6,827 bases of DNA from Cellvibrionales bacterium UBA4435 (GTDB lineage: Bacteria > Pseudomonadota > Gammaproteobacteria > Pseudomonadales > Porticoccaceae): the NCBI GenBank assembly GCA_002390525.1, contig DGPR01000013.1:1-6827 (forward strand), written 5' to 3'. Each line of letters begins with the position of its first letter. The stretch's first letter is position 1. Both the position numbers and the translations under genes were made by a program. Positions 6,104 to 6,827 of this stretch are shown one piece after another. The notes beneath the pieces were generated by a model that had not been told where the DNA came from, ran no database searches, and was given only the letters and a program-made list of their open reading frames with translations.

Positions 6104-6827
6104 TGATTAACCCTCAAAATTTTAATGAGCTATCAGCATTAAAATCCATTCTTGTGAGTGATTCAAAACAGCTACAAACCTGTGTTCAACAATTAGAACA
6201 TTTCGATGTTATTGCTATTGATACAGAATTTATAAGAACCAATACCTTTTTTCCTATACTAGCATTGGTTCAAATTTTTAATGGTGAAAACTGCTGGCTT
6301 ATAGATCCAGTCTCTGTTTCAGATTTATCGCCTCTTAAGGAGTTGCTTATGAGTAATAAAACCCTCAAGGTTTTTCACTCATGCTCAGAGGATATTGAAG
6401 TGCTGAGCTATACATTAAGATGTTGTCCGCAGCCAATTTTTGACACACAGATTGCTGCTGCGCTAACTGGTTACGGGTTTTCTACAGGCTATGCTTCTTT
6501 GGCAAAAAATATGTTAGGAGTCCATGTTGATAAAGGAGAAACCAGATCAAATTGGCTAAGACGACCTTTAAGCGCATCACAATTAGGGTATGCAGCTCTG
6601 GATGTCATATATTTGCTACCAATTTATTTTCAACTCAAAGAAAAATTAGCCAAGCTAGGCCGAAAAAAATGGATTGATGAGGAAATGTCTAGATTAACTG
6701 AAAAGGCATCAACAAAAGAAGATTTAAGTCAGTATTTTCAGAAAGTGAAAGGCGCTTGGAGGTTGCCTTCCGAGAAACTTTCTGTTCTGCAGTTAATTTG
6801 CGAATGGCGCGAACAGGAAGCAAGAGA
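6103..6827 (+). CDS. rnd: Ribonuclease D, C-terminus cut off by window
   Basis: RNase D is a 3'-5' exoribonuclease that trims the 3' ends of tRNA precursors and other small RNAs. The frame runs from the ATG at 6103 to the right edge without a stop (241 full codons), out of about 375 in E. coli. The DEDDy exonuclease site is complete: D40 and E42 in IDTEF, D97 in SEDIEV, and Y163 with D167 in YAALDVIYL. The spacing of D40 to D97 and of Y163 to D167 matches E. coli residues 28/85 and 151/155. Other family features are KVFHSCSED at 89-97, FDTQIAA at 113-119, and KGETRSNWLRRPLS at 144-157. An HRDC domain begins near residue 226 (LSVLQLICEWREQEA) and is cut by the window edge, with any second HRDC domain beyond it. 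There is no clear ribosome site of its own; the start overlaps the recR stop (TAATG), pointing to reinitiation after recR. Confidence 0.95.
   Translation, partial: MINPQNFNELSALKSILVSDSKQLQTCVQQLEHFDVIAIDTEFIRTNTFFPILALVQIFNGENCWLIDPVSVSDLSPLKELLMSNKTLKVFHSCSEDIEVLSYTLRCCPQPIFDTQIAAALTGYGFSTGYASLAKNMLGVHVDKGETRSNWLRRPLSASQLGYAALDVIYLLPIYFQLKEKLAKLGRKKWIDEEMSRLTEKASTKEDLSQYFQKVKGAWRLPSEKLSVLQLICEWREQEAR

Overview
This window looks like chromosomal DNA from an AT-rich gammaproteobacterium. That rests on the close match, from memory, of GloC (YcbL), TtcA, DnaX, YbaB, RecR and RNase D to their Escherichia coli counterparts, and on the dnaX-ybaB-recR gene order. The high A+T content, short intergenic spaces and all-alpha dimeric dUTPase would fit a streamlined, perhaps marine, lineage, but that is inference. 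The species cannot be named from the sequence.

Layout. Positions 1-1009 carry two minus-strand genes for small exported proteins of unknown role. The first, at the left edge, is cut off by the window and resembles HdeA-like periplasmic proteins; the second has a signal peptide and one cysteine pair. A 136-bp divergent region (1010-1145) separates them from a plus-strand cluster of gloC (MBL-fold hydroxyacylglutathione hydrolase), a dimeric dUTPase gene and ttcA (tRNA 2-thiocytidine synthesis), in which dUTPase and ttcA are one base apart. A 140-bp gap (3320-3459) holds a weak terminator-like hairpin and a probable dnaX promoter whose spacer is filled by an inverted repeat. Next come dnaX, ybaB and recR, and then rnd, whose start codon overlaps the recR stop codon. 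rnd runs off the right edge inside the HRDC domain.

Function. The plus-strand genes are mostly housekeeping: nucleotide-pool cleaning (dUTPase), tRNA modification and maturation (TtcA, RNase D), the replication clamp loader (DnaX), a nucleoid-associated protein (YbaB), recombinational repair (RecR) and methylglyoxal detoxification (GloC). No mobile element, CRISPR array, tRNA or rRNA gene was seen, and no gene-free stretch exceeds 300 bases.

I see no clearly new multi-gene system. The points most worth checking are a possible frameshift or slippage site in dnaX (A7 tract at 4612-4618, with a -1 frame stop three codons on) that would yield a gamma-like short form, the inverted repeat inside the dnaX promoter, and the pair of uncharacterised exported proteins.
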